From NCBI GenBank assembly GCA_028278025.1, contig JANQFE010000112.1, positions 1-32,231 on the forward strand: 32,231 nucleotides of DNA, in the 5' to 3' direction. The notes beneath the pieces were generated by a model that was not told the DNA's origin, did not search any database, and saw only the letters and a program-made list of their open reading frames with translations. Positions 1-8,649 of the stretch are shown here, one piece after another; the stretch's first letter is position 1, and each line of letters opens with the position of its first letter. Both the position numbers and the translations under genes were made by a program. Origin of the DNA: Thermodesulfobacteriota bacterium (GTDB lineage: Bacteria > Desulfobacterota > WTBG01 > CAIYCZ01 > CAIRTM01).

Positions 1-129
1 TAGCCATTTTGCGGCCCTCCCTTATGTTTATAATTTAATAACAAGGGTAGCACACAAACTGACTTAATGCAACATTATTTATAGAACTTTATACTAGTAG
101 TACATGAAACATTAACATGTCACGTTGTA

Positions 130-1161
130 CTAGTCAGATTTTTCATCCTTATTTTTAAAAATATCCGGGTAAAGCTTTTCGGCACACTCCGGACAAATGC
201 CGTGGCTGAAATCAGCATACGAGTGCTGCTGGATGTATTCTTCGATCTGATTCCAGTATCCCCTGTCATCGCGTATCTTTTTGCAACTGGAACAAATCGG
301 CAGAAGACCGCCCAATGTTTTTACTTGTGCAAGAGCAGCTTGTAGCTCTTTAATTAATGTTTCTCTTTCTTCTTCGAATCTTTTGCGCTCGGTAATATCG
401 GCGGTGATAATATAGAAGCCTAATGCTTTATCATCGACCCTGTTGACTGAATACCTGTTTTGTATATGGCAAACACTACCATCCTTGCGGAGAATGCGAA
501 ACTCCAATTCTTCAGGAACCGTGCCGGATCGTCTGAATTCTTCATAGAATGTTCGTAAACGCTCTCTGTCTTCAGGCAGGACAAAGTCCAGACCTTTCAT
601 TGTTAAAAATTCATCCCGTGCATAGCCTGTAATCTCACACATCCGGTCATTGACATAAGAGATTGTATGGTCTTCAAAAATTGTTAATCCATCCCGAATA
701 TTTTCAGCCATCCTGCGAAACCGCTCTTCGCTCTTGCGCAGGATTTCCTCGGCCCGTTTGCGCTCGGACAGCTCTCTTTGCGCTGAGGTGGCCAAGTCCT
801 GCATGCGCCCTACCACAGCAGCAATAATAACAAGGGCAACTGTTCCCTGAATACCCCCCTGATACACCATGGTCTGCCACCCTACGCCGGCAATAATGCA
901 CATAATAATATTTACAGGAAAGCTTACCACTGCAGCAACAATGCCCGGCAGTAAACCAAAGAGCCAGGCAACTGTAATTACGGGAAACACGGAGGGTATG
1001 GCCTCAGCCCGCTTTACGTAAAGGGCAAGAAGCATAAACGATACAAGATACATTATTAGTGAAGTTATAAGTATCGGTGTTTTTAGCCTGACTCTGATCG
1101 GCTGACTTTTTGAATTTGTATCTGAATCAGTTGGAAAGGGTGTTTTGTTCTCGGCTTTCAT
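130..1161 (-). CDS. Membrane PAS-domain sensor protein with C-terminal four-cysteine tail
   Basis: A 343-aa signalling protein. Hydrophobic segments lie at about residues 30-49, 57-81, 82-95 and 104-119, followed by a charged coiled-coil linker (120-145), one PAS/PAC domain (about 145-260, with motifs such as RKDGSV and GFYIITADITERK) and a second short coiled coil. The C-terminus is a cysteine module with Cys290, 293, 323 and 326 (C-x2-C-x29-C-x2-C), probably a metal site. There is no histidine kinase, GGDEF or receiver domain, so it probably senses a signal and passes it on by protein contact rather than by its own catalysis. The same tail with identical cysteine spacing ends the response regulator at 19680-20300. 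No good Shine-Dalgarno is seen before the ATG. The ligand and partner are unknown. Confidence 0.8.
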   Translation of the reverse strand: MKAENKTPFPTDSDTNSKSQPIRVRLKTPILITSLIMYLVSFMLLALYVKRAEAIPSVFPVITVAWLFGLLPGIVAAVVSFPVNIIMCIIAGVGWQTMVYQGGIQGTVALVIIAAVVGRMQDLATSAQRELSERKRAEEILRKSEERFRRMAENIRDGLTIFEDHTISYVNDRMCEITGYARDEFLTMKGLDFVLPEDRERLRTFYEEFRRSGTVPEELEFRILRKDGSVCHIQNRYSVNRVDDKALGFYIITADITERKRFEEERETLIKELQAALAQVKTLGGLLPICSSCKKIRDDRGYWNQIEEYIQQHSYADFSHGICPECAEKLYPDIFKNKDEKSD

Positions 1162-1408
1162 TTAAGTGCTCTTTTAATATCCGACAAAAACAGGGTGTAT
1201 ATAGGCAGCACCCTTGGAAAACACTTAATGCAGGTATAATAAATCATAGAATAACGGCTTTTATTATGCAATGTGTTTTTTGTATTTTTATACTAACAAA
1301 AATCTTGTGGACGATTCCATATTTTACTGCTATTCTAAACAGGTTTCAGAATAATTGTGTGATGTATAAAAGTACATTTGCCGGATAGTAAAATTCATGG
1401 AGGATGCT

Positions 1409-1888
1409 ATGGAAAAAGTTGTTGGGAAAGAGATACCATGGGAACAGCAAAGAGATACTCTCATCGAACGATGCGCTTTGAAGCTCCCCCTGCTCTACCA
1501 GTCTCTTGTTGCCACCTATGGTGAAGAAAAGGGAAAAGAAATTTATAATGACCTGTTTGAAGAAAACTTTAAAAAAAGGGCCAAGATGTTTGAGGGCAAA
1601 GATATTGGTGACATTATGATGGCCGAAATAGATTCCTTTCCGGCTATGGGATGGGATATATGGATTGAAAGAAAAGAAGAGGATGGTGAGCCGGCCTGGT
1701 TTGAACATCTTGGGAAATGTCCGCATCTTGAAGCAACCAGAAAGTACAAAATGCCTGATCCCTGCGCCCTGATTTGTGATATGGATTGTGATATGGGTGC
1801 AAAATATAAGGTGGGCAAGTGGCAGCGCATGAAACACATGCCTTCGGGTGATGAAGAATGCTGCTTTAAAATCACGCGGTTCAAGTAA
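1409..1888 (+). CDS. ATC-hydrolase-like protein (L-2-amino-thiazoline-4-carboxylic acid hydrolase family)
   Basis: A 159-aa soluble protein. The N-terminal half is helical. The C-terminal part has the cysteine-rich arrangement I associate with the L-2-amino-thiazoline-4-carboxylate hydrolase-like family (PF14196): CPHLEA at 104-109, Cys119, Cys123, Cys127 and a final GDEECCF. Many members sit in anaerobes with no tested substrate, so the family name should not be read as proof of the reaction. I chose the ATG at 1409 over an in-frame ATG 12 bp upstream because GGAGG at 1399-1403 lies 5 nt before it, and the upstream ATG overlaps that ribosome binding site. It is followed 78 bp later by the DUF488 gene on the same strand. 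The family assignment is from motif memory and is moderate. Confidence 0.5.
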   Translation: MEKVVGKEIPWEQQRDTLIERCALKLPLLYQSLVATYGEEKGKEIYNDLFEENFKKRAKMFEGKDIGDIMMAEIDSFPAMGWDIWIERKEEDGEPAWFEHLGKCPHLEATRKYKMPDPCALICDMDCDMGAKYKVGKWQRMKHMPSGDEECCFKITRFK

Positions 1889-1966
1889 TCTCACATGCCC
1901 AGAACTTTCAAGGCGATACTCACATAACACCGCCCTTATACTTATTGATAGGGCAACACAGGTGAT

Positions 1967-2608
1967 ATGGAGAACCTTCACTGCACAACGGTTGGCCATG
2001 CAAGCCTTGCTGTGAATGAGTTTGTCGCGCTTATTCAAACATACGGTGTCAACTGTATTGTGGATGTGCGCAGTATGCCCTATAGCCGTTTTGCCCCCCA
2101 GTTTAACCGTGAAAGTTTAAAAACCGATTTGCAGCTCAACGACATAGAGTACCTGTATCTAGGGCATTACCTGGGCGGCCGCCGTGACTCTCCTGAGGTG
2201 CTGTTTCCCAATGGACACGTTGATTTTAGCAAAGTAAGAAACCTGGAAGATTTCCAAAAGGGAGTACGTCAGGCCATAGAAAAAGTCCGAGCCGGTTCGA
2301 ACGTTTCACTGATGTGTGCCGAGAAAAATCCTTTTAACTGTCATCGGTTCATGCTGGTCTCCCGGGAACTCGCTGCAAAGGGCGTACGGGTTGCACACAT
2401 CCTTTCAGCCAAAGAACACGTTTCACAGGAAGACCTTGAAGATAAACTGCTTAAACGATACTTTAGAGGACAGCAGCAGCTTTGCCTGTTTGAGCCATCC
2501 AAGCCGAGAGATGTCCTGCTTGATGAAGCCTTTGCGTTGAGGAATCAAGAACTTGCATTCAAGGCCCCTGCAGGATCAAAACAATCTACCAGCCTGCAAA
2601 AGAAATAG
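1967..2608 (+). CDS. DUF488 family protein
   Basis: A 213-aa protein that opens with the DUF488 pattern: a T-V-G-H-A-S-L motif at 8-14, then VDVRSMPYSRF and LGGRRD, and a central SLMCAEKNPFNCHR. The conserved Cys residues in C-A-E-K-N-P-F-N-C-H-R are the family hallmark. DUF488 proteins are widespread, usually small and of unknown biochemical function; this one has about 60 extra C-terminal residues rich in Lys, Arg and Gln. The start follows AGGTGA at 1960-1965 very closely, which is a somewhat tight Shine-Dalgarno. It stands between the ATC-hydrolase-like gene and the YchF-like GTPase, all on the + strand, but the gaps (78 and 86 bp) do not prove an operon. Confidence 0.75.
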   Translation: MENLHCTTVGHASLAVNEFVALIQTYGVNCIVDVRSMPYSRFAPQFNRESLKTDLQLNDIEYLYLGHYLGGRRDSPEVLFPNGHVDFSKVRNLEDFQKGVRQAIEKVRAGSNVSLMCAEKNPFNCHRFMLVSRELAAKGVRVAHILSAKEHVSQEDLEDKLLKRYFRGQQQLCLFEPSKPRDVLLDEAFALRNQELAFKAPAGSKQSTSLQKK

Positions 2609-2694
2609 AGACTATTTGACGCTCTTTTTAAAGAGTGCTATTATTAGCATTTTACCTTTGCTGCAGTTTTGCACTTTTTTTTGAGGACGCTGAC

Positions 2695-3765
2695 ATGAAG
2701 GTTGGTATTATCGGTCTGCCGCAAACAGGGAAAAAGACCCTTTTTACCAGTTTATCCGGATATGAACCACCTGAGCATGTAGAATTGAAAAAACCGCTGA
2801 TGGGCACTGCCGACATCCGCGACCAGCGGTTTAACAGTCTTGTGGAAATATATGCCCCCCGGAAAGCAGTTCCTGCAAAAATTGATATGGCCCTGCTGCC
2901 GAAACTGGAAAAAGAGGTGATAGTCAAAGGTGATATCTTCAAAGATATAGCTGATATGGATACCATCTGTCATGTTGTGCGGGCATTTGAGGATGCATCA
3001 GTGTATCATGTTGACGGGTCGGTTAACCCGCTGCGTGATATTGATACCGTTCACGCAGAGCTTATACTTCACGATCTGCTTTTTGTTGAAACAAGGCTTG
3101 AGCGCATTGAGAGCAATTTAAAAAAGCTGAAGGATGAAACCCAGCAAAAGGAAAAAGCCTTGCTTATAAAGATGAAGGAGCATCTTGAACAAGAACGGCC
3201 GCTTCGCCTCATGGAACTGGCTCCTGATGAAAATCTTCTTATTCGGAGTTATCCGTTTATCACCCTTAAGCAGATGGTTGTGGTGCTGAATGTATCGGAA
3301 AACAGTTTGAACAGTAAAGATCTTCTGCAGAGCCTGTCCGGCAAATGTACAACAGACAAGATGGAAGCCATGCAGGTATCTGCAAAGGTTGAGTCTGAAA
3401 TAGCTGTCTTGGAATCGGAAGAGGAGCGCCGGGAGTTTCTTCAGGAGCTTGGCATCCGGCAACCTGCCCTGGAACAGCTGACGCAGCTCTGCATCAAGGC
3501 CCTGGGGCAAATATCCTTTTTCACAGTTTCAAACAATGAGGTGCGGCAATGGCTCATCCCGCAGGGCTCGTCGGCACCGGAGGCAGCAGGTGCAATACAC
3601 TCTGATCTTCAGCGGGGTTTTATTAAAGCCGAAGTTATGAAATATAATGAGTTTATGGAACACAAAAATGAAGCAGAAATGAAGACTGCCGGAAAATTTT
3701 ATTTAAAAGGAAAAGATTATATCGTTAGGGACGGTGATATTATAACCATACGGTTTAAGGTGTAA
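2695..3765 (+). CDS. YchF/Obg-related GTPase-like protein with degenerate G motifs and C-terminal TGS-like domain
   Basis: A 356-aa protein with the overall plan of YchF/DUF933 proteins: an N-terminal G domain, a helical insert rich in Glu and Lys (about 140-175), and a C-terminal TGS-like domain ending GKDYIVRDGDIITIRF. The P-loop at 7-15 reads GLPQTGKKT, with Lys where the family has Ser/Thr directly after GK. The expected switch II D-x-A-G segment is not recognisable before the conserved MDTICHVVRAFED stretch, and the NKxE position reads VLNVSEN. Nucleotide hydrolysis may therefore be weakened or lost. The ATG at 2695 was chosen because GAGG precedes it and the Gly-rich P-loop follows at the normal distance; an upstream in-frame start would add 20 unrelated residues. 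Its partner is presumably the ribosome or a tRNA-related target, by family only. Confidence 0.75.
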   Translation: MKVGIIGLPQTGKKTLFTSLSGYEPPEHVELKKPLMGTADIRDQRFNSLVEIYAPRKAVPAKIDMALLPKLEKEVIVKGDIFKDIADMDTICHVVRAFEDASVYHVDGSVNPLRDIDTVHAELILHDLLFVETRLERIESNLKKLKDETQQKEKALLIKMKEHLEQERPLRLMELAPDENLLIRSYPFITLKQMVVVLNVSENSLNSKDLLQSLSGKCTTDKMEAMQVSAKVESEIAVLESEEERREFLQELGIRQPALEQLTQLCIKALGQISFFTVSNNEVRQWLIPQGSSAPEAAGAIHSDLQRGFIKAEVMKYNEFMEHKNEAEMKTAGKFYLKGKDYIVRDGDIITIRFKV

Positions 3766-3844
3766 AAACAGTTCTGAGTGATGAGAAACAGTGCTGAGAT
3801 TAAATCTTTACTAAACCGGAGATACAAAACGCTGGAAAAAATAA

Positions 3845-4528
3845 ATGGAAACTGATCACGAATCACGAATCACGAATCACGAACCGCACGGCCACCTTTT
3901 TCCGGTTTTTCTGAAAGTAAAGGACAGATTGTGTGTGATTATCGGCGGCGGGAATGTAGCCAGACGCAAAGCTGAAGACCTTTTACCGTGTGGTGCAAAA
4001 CTGCAGGTTGTCAGTCCTGCAGTTGTCGAGCCGATTGAACAATGGGCCGAACAAGGACTTTTAACATGGCATGCAAAGCAGTTTACAGAAGAAGATTTGA
4101 GCGGTGCATGTATTGTTTTTGCAGCAACAGACAATAGTGATGAAAACAGGCACGTGGTCACGCTGTGTAACAACAAAGGAGTTCTCGTTAATGTAGTTGA
4201 TGATCCGCAGCAATGTGATTTTTTTGTTCCTGCAGTACTGCGCCGGAAAGCTCTTGCTGTTGCCATTGCAACAGCAGGGAAAAGCCCACTGTTTGCCCGA
4301 AAACTGCGCACAGAACTTGAGGAAATAATAACAGATGAATATGGAGAATTTCTTGAAATGCTCGGCAGTCAGCGCGAACGAATTAAGCGAACAGTTTCCG
4401 ACATCTCCGAAAGGCGCAGGATATTTGAAGCACTGATTGATTCAGATATTTTAGAGTTACTCAAATCTGGCAAGCCTGAAAAAGCAAAGGAACGTTTAGA
4501 ACAATGTTTATCCTCCTTACAGGACTAA
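3845..4528 (+). CDS. Precorrin-2 dehydrogenase / sirohydrochlorin ferrochelatase (siroheme synthase N-terminal type)
   Basis: A 227-aa protein of the Met8/SirC/CysG-N family, which oxidises precorrin-2 to sirohydrochlorin with NAD+ and in some members inserts iron. The Rossmann nucleotide-binding motif IIGGGNVARRKAE is at about 38-50, and ATDNSDENRHV and DDPQQCDFFVPAVLRR follow as expected. Family members usually begin a few residues before FPVFLKVKDR, so about 17 residues at the N-terminus are extra, and they are partly encoded by a 7-bp tandem repeat. No other in-frame ATG is available. It overlaps hemA by 25 bp (4504-4528), which suggests translational coupling and fits a role in siroheme or siroheme-derived heme synthesis together with the cobA-hemD gene downstream. 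Confidence 0.88.
   Translation: METDHESRITNHEPHGHLFPVFLKVKDRLCVIIGGGNVARRKAEDLLPCGAKLQVVSPAVVEPIEQWAEQGLLTWHAKQFTEEDLSGACIVFAATDNSDENRHVVTLCNNKGVLVNVVDDPQQCDFFVPAVLRRKALAVAIATAGKSPLFARKLRTELEEIITDEYGEFLEMLGSQRERIKRTVSDISERRRIFEALIDSDILELLKSGKPEKAKERLEQCLSSLQD
3855..3882 (+). repeat. Four tandem copies of a 7-bp unit (ATCACGA)
   Basis: Four perfect copies in a row lie 10 bp inside the start of the precorrin-2 dehydrogenase gene. Seven is not a multiple of three, so gain or loss of one unit would shift the frame of everything after it. It encodes part of an N-terminal extension not needed by the family. Confidence 0.85.
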
Positions 4529-5823
4529 GCCACAAGACTGCTCCTATTGATGTCAGAGAGAAATGTGCTTTTGACAAAACCCAGCTAAGGGAAATCTATA
4601 ACAAATTAAAGAGCAATGGCATCATCAGCGGAGCAGTGGTTCTGGTAACCTGTAACAGAACCGAAGTATTTGCAACAGGCCAGGATGTGCGCAAAGGACT
4701 CCTGGTTTTAGAAGGCTTGCTCAGGTCTTATTCCGGAATTGATCAGGCCGGGTTTGCTCAGCATATTTATCAGCTTTTTTCCCATCATGCTGTTGCTCAT
4801 CTGTTTACCGTGACTGCCGGGCTTGATTCCATGATCCTGGGTGAACAGCAGATCCTTGGCCAGGTTAAGGATGCCTACCAGGCAGCGGTTGATCACAAGG
4901 CTTCAAATACAACCCTCAACATGCTGTTTCAGACCGCTTTGCGCACGGGGAAAAAGGCAAGAACCGAGACAGGCATAAGCAAGTACCCTGTTTCCGTAAG
5001 CTCAGCAGCAGTAGAACTATGCCGTGAAATTTTTGGCTCTATTGAAAGCAAACGGGTTTTAATACTCGGGGCAGGTGAGACCAGTGAACTTGCCGTAAAA
5101 CATCTCATGGCACAGGGAGCCCACTCGGTTATCGTGGCTAACCGCTCGTATGACCATGCCGTAGAAATGGCTAAAGCGGTTAAGGGTAAGGCCATTCATT
5201 TTGATGTGATGCCGCAGGAGCTGCAGCACACTGATATCGTCATTAGCTGTACTGCGGCCCCTCATTTTATTATTCGCAATGAAAACTGCGGAAAGGCATT
5301 GCTGTCCCGCAACAGCAGGGAAGTTGTCATGATCGATATTGCGATGCCCCGGGATATTGATCCTGAACTGGGCAAGATCAAGAATGTCTTTTTGTATGAT
5401 ATTGATGATCTGCAAAATGTAGTAGAGGCTAATTATAAGGAGAGGCTAAAGGCCGCCCATAAGGCGCGTGAGATTATTGAACAGGAAACAGTCCTGTTTG
5501 ATGAGAAGCTGGCAGGTCTTACCCTTGTTCCCGTAATTAAATCTTTAAAACAGTTTGCTGATCATGTTAAACAGGATGAACTCAAAAAAGCCCTTAACAA
5601 GTTAAACGGATGCTCAGAACGAGAAGAAAAGATTGTGAGTACGCTGGCACATGCAATCGTGAAAAAAATTCTGCATAGCCCCTTTGCACGCTTGAAAGAA
5701 AAAGCTGTAAACGATCAGGGGCATTTGTATGCAGACGTGGTCAAAGACCTTTTTGACCTTGACATTGATGAACAAGAGTACCGCAAAAATGCACACCGTA
5801 AGATTGGGGACAAGAGGCAGTAA
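4504..5823 (+). CDS. hemA: Glutamyl-tRNA reductase
   Basis: A 439-aa enzyme that reduces the glutamate on glutamyl-tRNA to glutamate-1-semialdehyde with NADPH, the first step of the C5 tetrapyrrole pathway. It starts LTGLSHKTAP and has the catalytic Cys50 in VTCNRTEV. It also has the GLDSMILGEQQILGQVK segment, the Rossmann motif ILGAGETSELAVKHL and ANRSYDHA, then a helical dimerisation domain. Length is normal. The ATG lies inside the end of the preceding gene, and its 3' end overlaps hemC by about 35 bp, so the three genes are very likely one transcript. The family is commonly heme-regulated through its N-terminus; nothing in the DNA here shows that directly. Confidence 0.97.
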   Translation: MFILLTGLSHKTAPIDVREKCAFDKTQLREIYNKLKSNGIISGAVVLVTCNRTEVFATGQDVRKGLLVLEGLLRSYSGIDQAGFAQHIYQLFSHHAVAHLFTVTAGLDSMILGEQQILGQVKDAYQAAVDHKASNTTLNMLFQTALRTGKKARTETGISKYPVSVSSAAVELCREIFGSIESKRVLILGAGETSELAVKHLMAQGAHSVIVANRSYDHAVEMAKAVKGKAIHFDVMPQELQHTDIVISCTAAPHFIIRNENCGKALLSRNSREVVMIDIAMPRDIDPELGKIKNVFLYDIDDLQNVVEANYKERLKAAHKAREIIEQETVLFDEKLAGLTLVPVIKSLKQFADHVKQDELKKALNKLNGCSEREEKIVSTLAHAIVKKILHSPFARLKEKAVNDQGHLYADVVKDLFDLDIDEQEYRKNAHRKIGDKRQ

Positions 5824-6715
5824 GCTGGCACTGTGGCAGGCTGATTTTGTTGCACGTCAGCTGCAAAGGGCTCTACCTGATATCGATATTCAGATAAAAA
5901 CGATTAAGACATCCGGGGATAAAATTCTTGATACGTCCCTCTCTCAGACCGGTGGGAAAGGACTTTTTACCAGCGAGATTGAAAGAGAACTCCTGCAGGG
6001 ATCTATTGATATTGCCGTTCATAGCCTGAAGGATTTACCCGCCAGACTTGAACAGGGCTTACACATTGGAGCGGTGCTTAAGCGGGAAAATCCACTGGAT
6101 GTCATGCTTTCAACCAAAGGATATACCATTACAACCCTTCCTGCCGGTGCCACCGTGGGTACTTCCAGTCTAAGGAGAACAGCACAGCTCAACCACAAAC
6201 GGTCTGATATTACTGTTATTCCTTTGCGCGGCAATGTGGAGACGCGTATAAAAAAAATGCAGCAGCAGGCGCTTGATGCGATTGTTCTGGCACATGCAGG
6301 CGTTAAACGCCTCGGTTTTGAAAATCTGATAACACAAACTATAGAACCGGATGTAATGCTGCCGGCAGCAGGCCAAGGTGCTATTGCTGTTGAGATGAGA
6401 CAATCAGACAGTGCTACGGGAAAGCTTCTCGAACATATTCATCACACGGCGTCCTCATATGAAACCCTTGCAGAAAGGGCGTTTCTGGAGGCACTGCAGG
6501 GCGGGTGCCAGGTGCCTGCAGGATGTTTAGGTACTGCACAACAGGAAACGATGGTTCTGCAGGGTCTGGTGGCATCACTTGACGGCAGTAAAGTTGTTGC
6601 CGCCCAATTAGAAGGTAATACGTCAGATGCAGCGCAGCTGGGGCATATGCTTGCAGATCAGCTTTTGCGGCAGGGAGCAGATAAAATCCTGGAGACAATT
6701 CGAGCTGGATGTTAG
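5789..6715 (+). CDS. hemC: Porphobilinogen deaminase (hydroxymethylbilane synthase)
   Basis: A 308-aa enzyme that polymerises four porphobilinogens to hydroxymethylbilane. It starts MHTVRLGTRGSKLALWQADFV, and shows HSLKDLPA, GTSSLRR and LRGNVETR. The dipyrromethane-cofactor cysteine is Cys240 in LQGGCQVPAG. I chose the ATG at 5789, which overlaps the hemA 3' end, because the conserved RLGTRGSKLA motif then starts at residue 5; in-frame ATGs at 5729 and 5768 would add a non-conserved N-terminus. Spacing is tight with hemA, but a gap of about 300 bp separates it from cobA-hemD. Cytoplasmic. Confidence 0.95.
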   Translation: MHTVRLGTRGSKLALWQADFVARQLQRALPDIDIQIKTIKTSGDKILDTSLSQTGGKGLFTSEIERELLQGSIDIAVHSLKDLPARLEQGLHIGAVLKRENPLDVMLSTKGYTITTLPAGATVGTSSLRRTAQLNHKRSDITVIPLRGNVETRIKKMQQQALDAIVLAHAGVKRLGFENLITQTIEPDVMLPAAGQGAIAVEMRQSDSATGKLLEHIHHTASSYETLAERAFLEALQGGCQVPAGCLGTAQQETMVLQGLVASLDGSKVVAAQLEGNTSDAAQLGHMLADQLLRQGADKILETIRAGC

Positions 6716-7031
6716 TCTCTGGATATTTGATACTGGATACTGGAGGAAAAGAATAGGTATTTTATCAAGGGTCCAGGATCAAGCATCAAGAATCGCTCTA
6801 GTACATGTGGACAATTGAAATTGGGTATAAACTGGGTTCGCACCTGCTTGATTGCTGCGGGCAACATGCTCGCTGGAACGACCGTCTCTTATCATATAGA
6901 CAATTGTTCGCACCGCCCTTGCTGCTCAAAACCAAAGACCCTCACCGATGAACTGACAAATTCAAATGTGACGATGTACTGGTTCATTGAATAAAAGGCA
7001 ACTCCCAGAAAACATACTGCGGGTAGAATAT
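6716..7031. other. Non-coding gap inside the tetrapyrrole cluster
   Basis: About 316 bp between hemC and cobA-hemD with no supported gene. It has short imperfect repeats near 6728-6790 (for example GATACTGGATACTGGA). I see no clear intrinsic terminator or consensus promoter. The first 15 codons of the long open frame from 6987 lie here but are not conserved in the enzyme family. Confidence 0.6.
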
Positions 7032-8552
7032 ATGAAACGAGGTACAGTTTACTTAGTCGGTGCCGGTCCCGGTGACCCGGACCTTTTGACCGTGAAGGCT
7101 AAAAGAGTTTTAGAAAAAGCTGATGCCGTCATATATGACCGGCTTATAAATAAAAAAATTCTTTCATATGCCGGCAAAGATGCTGAATTTATTTATGTCG
7201 GCAAAACCCCAGGTAATCATGCACTTTCTCAGGAAAACATCAATGAACTGCTGGTTAAGAAAGCACGTGAAGATAACGTAGTTGTTCGGCTTAAAGGGGG
7301 TGACCCTTTCGTGTTTGGGCGCGGAGGAGAGGAAGCATTGTATCTTGTTGACCACGGCTGTGATTTTGAAATAGTGCCTGGTGTTACCTCAGCCATAGCG
7401 GTACCAGCCTATGCCGGTATTCCTGTTACGCACCGGGAGTCAGCATCAAGTTTTAGCGTAATTACCGGTCATGAAAAACCAGGTAAAAAAGAAAGTTCCA
7501 TTCCCTGGAACGCGCTCTCCCGTGAAACTGATACACTGGTTTTCTTAATGGGCATGGGAAACATTGCCTTTATTGTCGAGCAGCTTACAGCAAAGGGGAA
7601 AGATTGCAACACACCGGTTGCCCTTGTGCGCTGCGGCACTCTTCCCGAGCAGGAAATCCTTAGCGGGACGCTTGGTAATATTGTACAAAAGGTTAATGAG
7701 AGCAGCTTTCAGCCACCGGCTGTGTTAATTGTCGGTGAGGTTGTAAAGCTTCGTGAAAAACTGAGCTGGGCTGAAAAAAGACCCCTCTGGGGCAAAAGGA
7801 TTGTAGTAACAAGACCGCAGGCTCAGGCCGGCTCACTTGTTGAGAAGATTACAGAACGCGGCGGGGTGGTTGTTGAACTGCCGGTGATTGAGATTGTTAA
7901 AGAAAAAGACCTGCAAAAGCTTCAGTATATGATTGAAAACCTGCAGGATTTTGACTGGGTTCTGTTTACCAGCGTTAATGCTGTTGATATTTTTTTCAGG
8001 GAGATGGCAGTGCAGATGCTTGATGCACGTATCTTCAAGGGTATCAGCGTCGGCGCGATCGGCCCGGTAACCGGACACAGACTCAAGCAATACGGTCTGC
8101 TAACGGACCTAATCCCTCGTCAGTATAGTGCTGAGGGAATTATAGAAGCGCTGAAAAAACATATACAGCCCGGACAGAACATACTGCTTCCCCGGGCACA
8201 AGGTGCACGCACGATACTTCCTGAGGAGCTAAAAGCACTGGGGGCCACAATAGAAGAGATTGCCCTTTACCGGGCCGCAACCTCACCTGATATATCACAG
8301 GAGGCTGCTGCAGACATCCGGCAGGGTAACATAGATATGATTACCTTTACCAGTTCTTCCACGGTGAGTGCATTTGTCGATATTATCGGAAAAGAGCATG
8401 TCAGAACAGTTGATGCAACAGCAGTTGTAGCATGTATCGGCCCCATAACTGCGGATACGGCACGTGCTGCTGGTTTTGGTGTTGACATCGTAGCAGAAAA
8501 GTATACGATTGAAGGCTTGGTAGAAGCAATTGTTAGAGAGGTAAAGAGGTAA
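7032..8552 (+). CDS. cobA-hemD: Fused uroporphyrinogen-III C-methyltransferase / uroporphyrinogen-III synthase
   Basis: A 506-aa fusion. Residues 1-245 are the SAM-dependent methyltransferase (SUMT, CobA type) that makes precorrin-2: VYLVGAGPGDPDLLT near the start, GGDPFVFGRGGEE, and VTSAIAVPAYAGIPVTHR. Residues about 255-506 are uroporphyrinogen-III synthase (HemD): RIVVTRPQAQAGSL, FTSVNAVDIFF, and TFTSSSTVSAFV. The fusion channels hydroxymethylbilane to uroporphyrinogen III and on to precorrin-2, the substrate of the dehydrogenase at the head of this cluster. The ATG at 7032 was chosen because the conserved VYLVGAGPG starts five residues later; the Shine-Dalgarno is weak. This arrangement is typical of Desulfobacterota, clostridia and other anaerobes. 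Confidence 0.95.
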   Translation: MKRGTVYLVGAGPGDPDLLTVKAKRVLEKADAVIYDRLINKKILSYAGKDAEFIYVGKTPGNHALSQENINELLVKKAREDNVVVRLKGGDPFVFGRGGEEALYLVDHGCDFEIVPGVTSAIAVPAYAGIPVTHRESASSFSVITGHEKPGKKESSIPWNALSRETDTLVFLMGMGNIAFIVEQLTAKGKDCNTPVALVRCGTLPEQEILSGTLGNIVQKVNESSFQPPAVLIVGEVVKLREKLSWAEKRPLWGKRIVVTRPQAQAGSLVEKITERGGVVVELPVIEIVKEKDLQKLQYMIENLQDFDWVLFTSVNAVDIFFREMAVQMLDARIFKGISVGAIGPVTGHRLKQYGLLTDLIPRQYSAEGIIEALKKHIQPGQNILLPRAQGARTILPEELKALGATIEEIALYRAATSPDISQEAAADIRQGNIDMITFTSSSTVSAFVDIIGKEHVRTVDATAVVACIGPITADTARAAGFGVDIVAEKYTIEGLVEAIVREVKR

Positions 8553-8649
8553 AGAGGTCAAACGCTGAACAGATTATTATGATTAACTCCTTTTTGCCTT
8601 TTACCCTTTTAGCCAATTATATAAAAATGTCCGGCAAAGGATAATTATC

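Noticed and set aside
93..130. Imperfect inverted repeat around ACTAGTAGTACATG as terminator of the PAS gene
   Set aside because: The arms are short and offset and there is no T-run in the - strand direction.
1346..2038. 230-aa open frame on the - strand
   Set aside because: It overlaps two + strand genes with recognisable family motifs, lacks domains and has unlikely composition; a shadow frame.
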